A stretch of DNA of 22,156 bases from an uncultured bacterium (lineage in GTDB: Bacteria; Bacillota_I; Bacilli_A; RF39; UBA660): contig CAUERX010000023.1 of assembly GCA_959020415.1 (NCBI GenBank), positions 1-22,156 of the forward strand, written 5' to 3'. Below are positions 22,026-22,156 of the stretch, piece by piece. The position numbers and the translations under genes are program-made. Positions within the stretch are counted from its first letter, which is position 1. The number at the start of each line of letters is the position of its first letter. Under the pieces are notes generated by a model. The model had not been told where the DNA came from. It did no database searches and was given only the letters and a program-made list of their open reading frames with translations.

Positions 22026-22156
22026 TTATATTATATTATCTGGGCTATTGCCAGTGAGAACACCTCCACCATTGATGTATGTCCCATTCCAATTTAAAAT
22101 CCCACCTCCATGATCGGCGGCAGTGTTAGATGAAATTTTGCCACCATTAAAATAGA
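22026..22156 (-). CDS. 3' end of a glycine-rich repeat surface protein (partial)
   Basis: The last 42 codons and stop of a gene that begins outside the window. The peptide starts YFNGGKISSNTAADHGGGIL and goes on to NWNGTYINGGGVLTGNSPDN. It shows the GG-x-I-x-x-N-T-A-x-x-GGG-I pattern of right-handed beta-helix or polymorphic-protein-type repeats, found in large cell-surface proteins. About two repeat units are visible. It stops within the repeat pattern, with no LPXTG motif, membrane helix or charged tail, so it may be a truncated gene or be held at the surface by another part. The start and full length are unknown. Confidence 0.65.
   Translation of the reverse strand, partial: YFNGGKISSNTAADHGGGILNWNGTYINGGGVLTGNSPDNII

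Noticed and set aside
1..22156. CRISPR array, insertion sequence, prophage or attachment site
   Set aside because: No regularly spaced direct repeats, transposase, integrase or phage structural gene seen; the two tRNA genes have no repeated 3' ends nearby.

Overview
The window is AT-rich DNA from a Gram-positive (monoderm) bacterium of the low-GC Bacilli/Bacillota type. The grounds are the base composition, strong AGGAGG-type ribosome sites, Bacillus-type YlbJ and YlbL/SepM homologues, CotF-like spore-coat proteins, and a Tad locus without outer-membrane parts. Genetic code 11 fits: tryptophan is read from TGG throughout and the frames are intact, although TGA is used as a stop only once in 24 genes. 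Species cannot be named; a gut Bacilli lineage near Erysipelotrichia or the walled relatives of Mollicutes is a guess. The left edge is probably a contig end spoiled by a homopolymer artefact.

Positions 79-6590 hold one leftward operon: promoter, two TadE-like pseudopilins, a TadZ/CpaE-like ParA ATPase, the TadA/CpaF ATPase, a TadB with an N-terminal Ig-like region, TadC, then murC and a terminator. No Flp pilin, prepilin peptidase or secretin is present. A gene of unknown function (6718-7509, +) diverges from it.

Positions 7522-13742 carry leftward metabolic and housekeeping genes: a phosphoketolase (xfp), mutS, and a PDZ/Lon-type membrane protease (YlbL/SepM family). ylbJ (+) diverges from the protease and converges with two type IV pseudopilin genes, sharing a TTAA at the stops. 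The pseudopilins diverge from a PilB/ComGA-type ATPase gene around a perfect AT palindrome. This looks like part of a competence or type IV pilus machine, separate from the Tad system.

Positions 17410-22156 hold small genes: a helical protein of unknown function, tRNA-Glu(CUC), a two-helix membrane protein, a helix-hairpin-helix protein, tRNA-Met(CAU), a coupled pair of spore-coat-like genes, an SDR oxidoreductase, an ASCH-domain protein overlapping a Cof-type HAD phosphatase, and the 3' end of a glycine-rich repeat (beta-helix-like) surface protein that runs off the right edge.

Many genes end inside their own terminator hairpin, and several promoter regions carry perfect palindromes. The points most worth a second look are the Ig-TadB fusion, murC inside the Tad operon, the 34-base palindrome after mutS, and the truncated-looking repeat protein.
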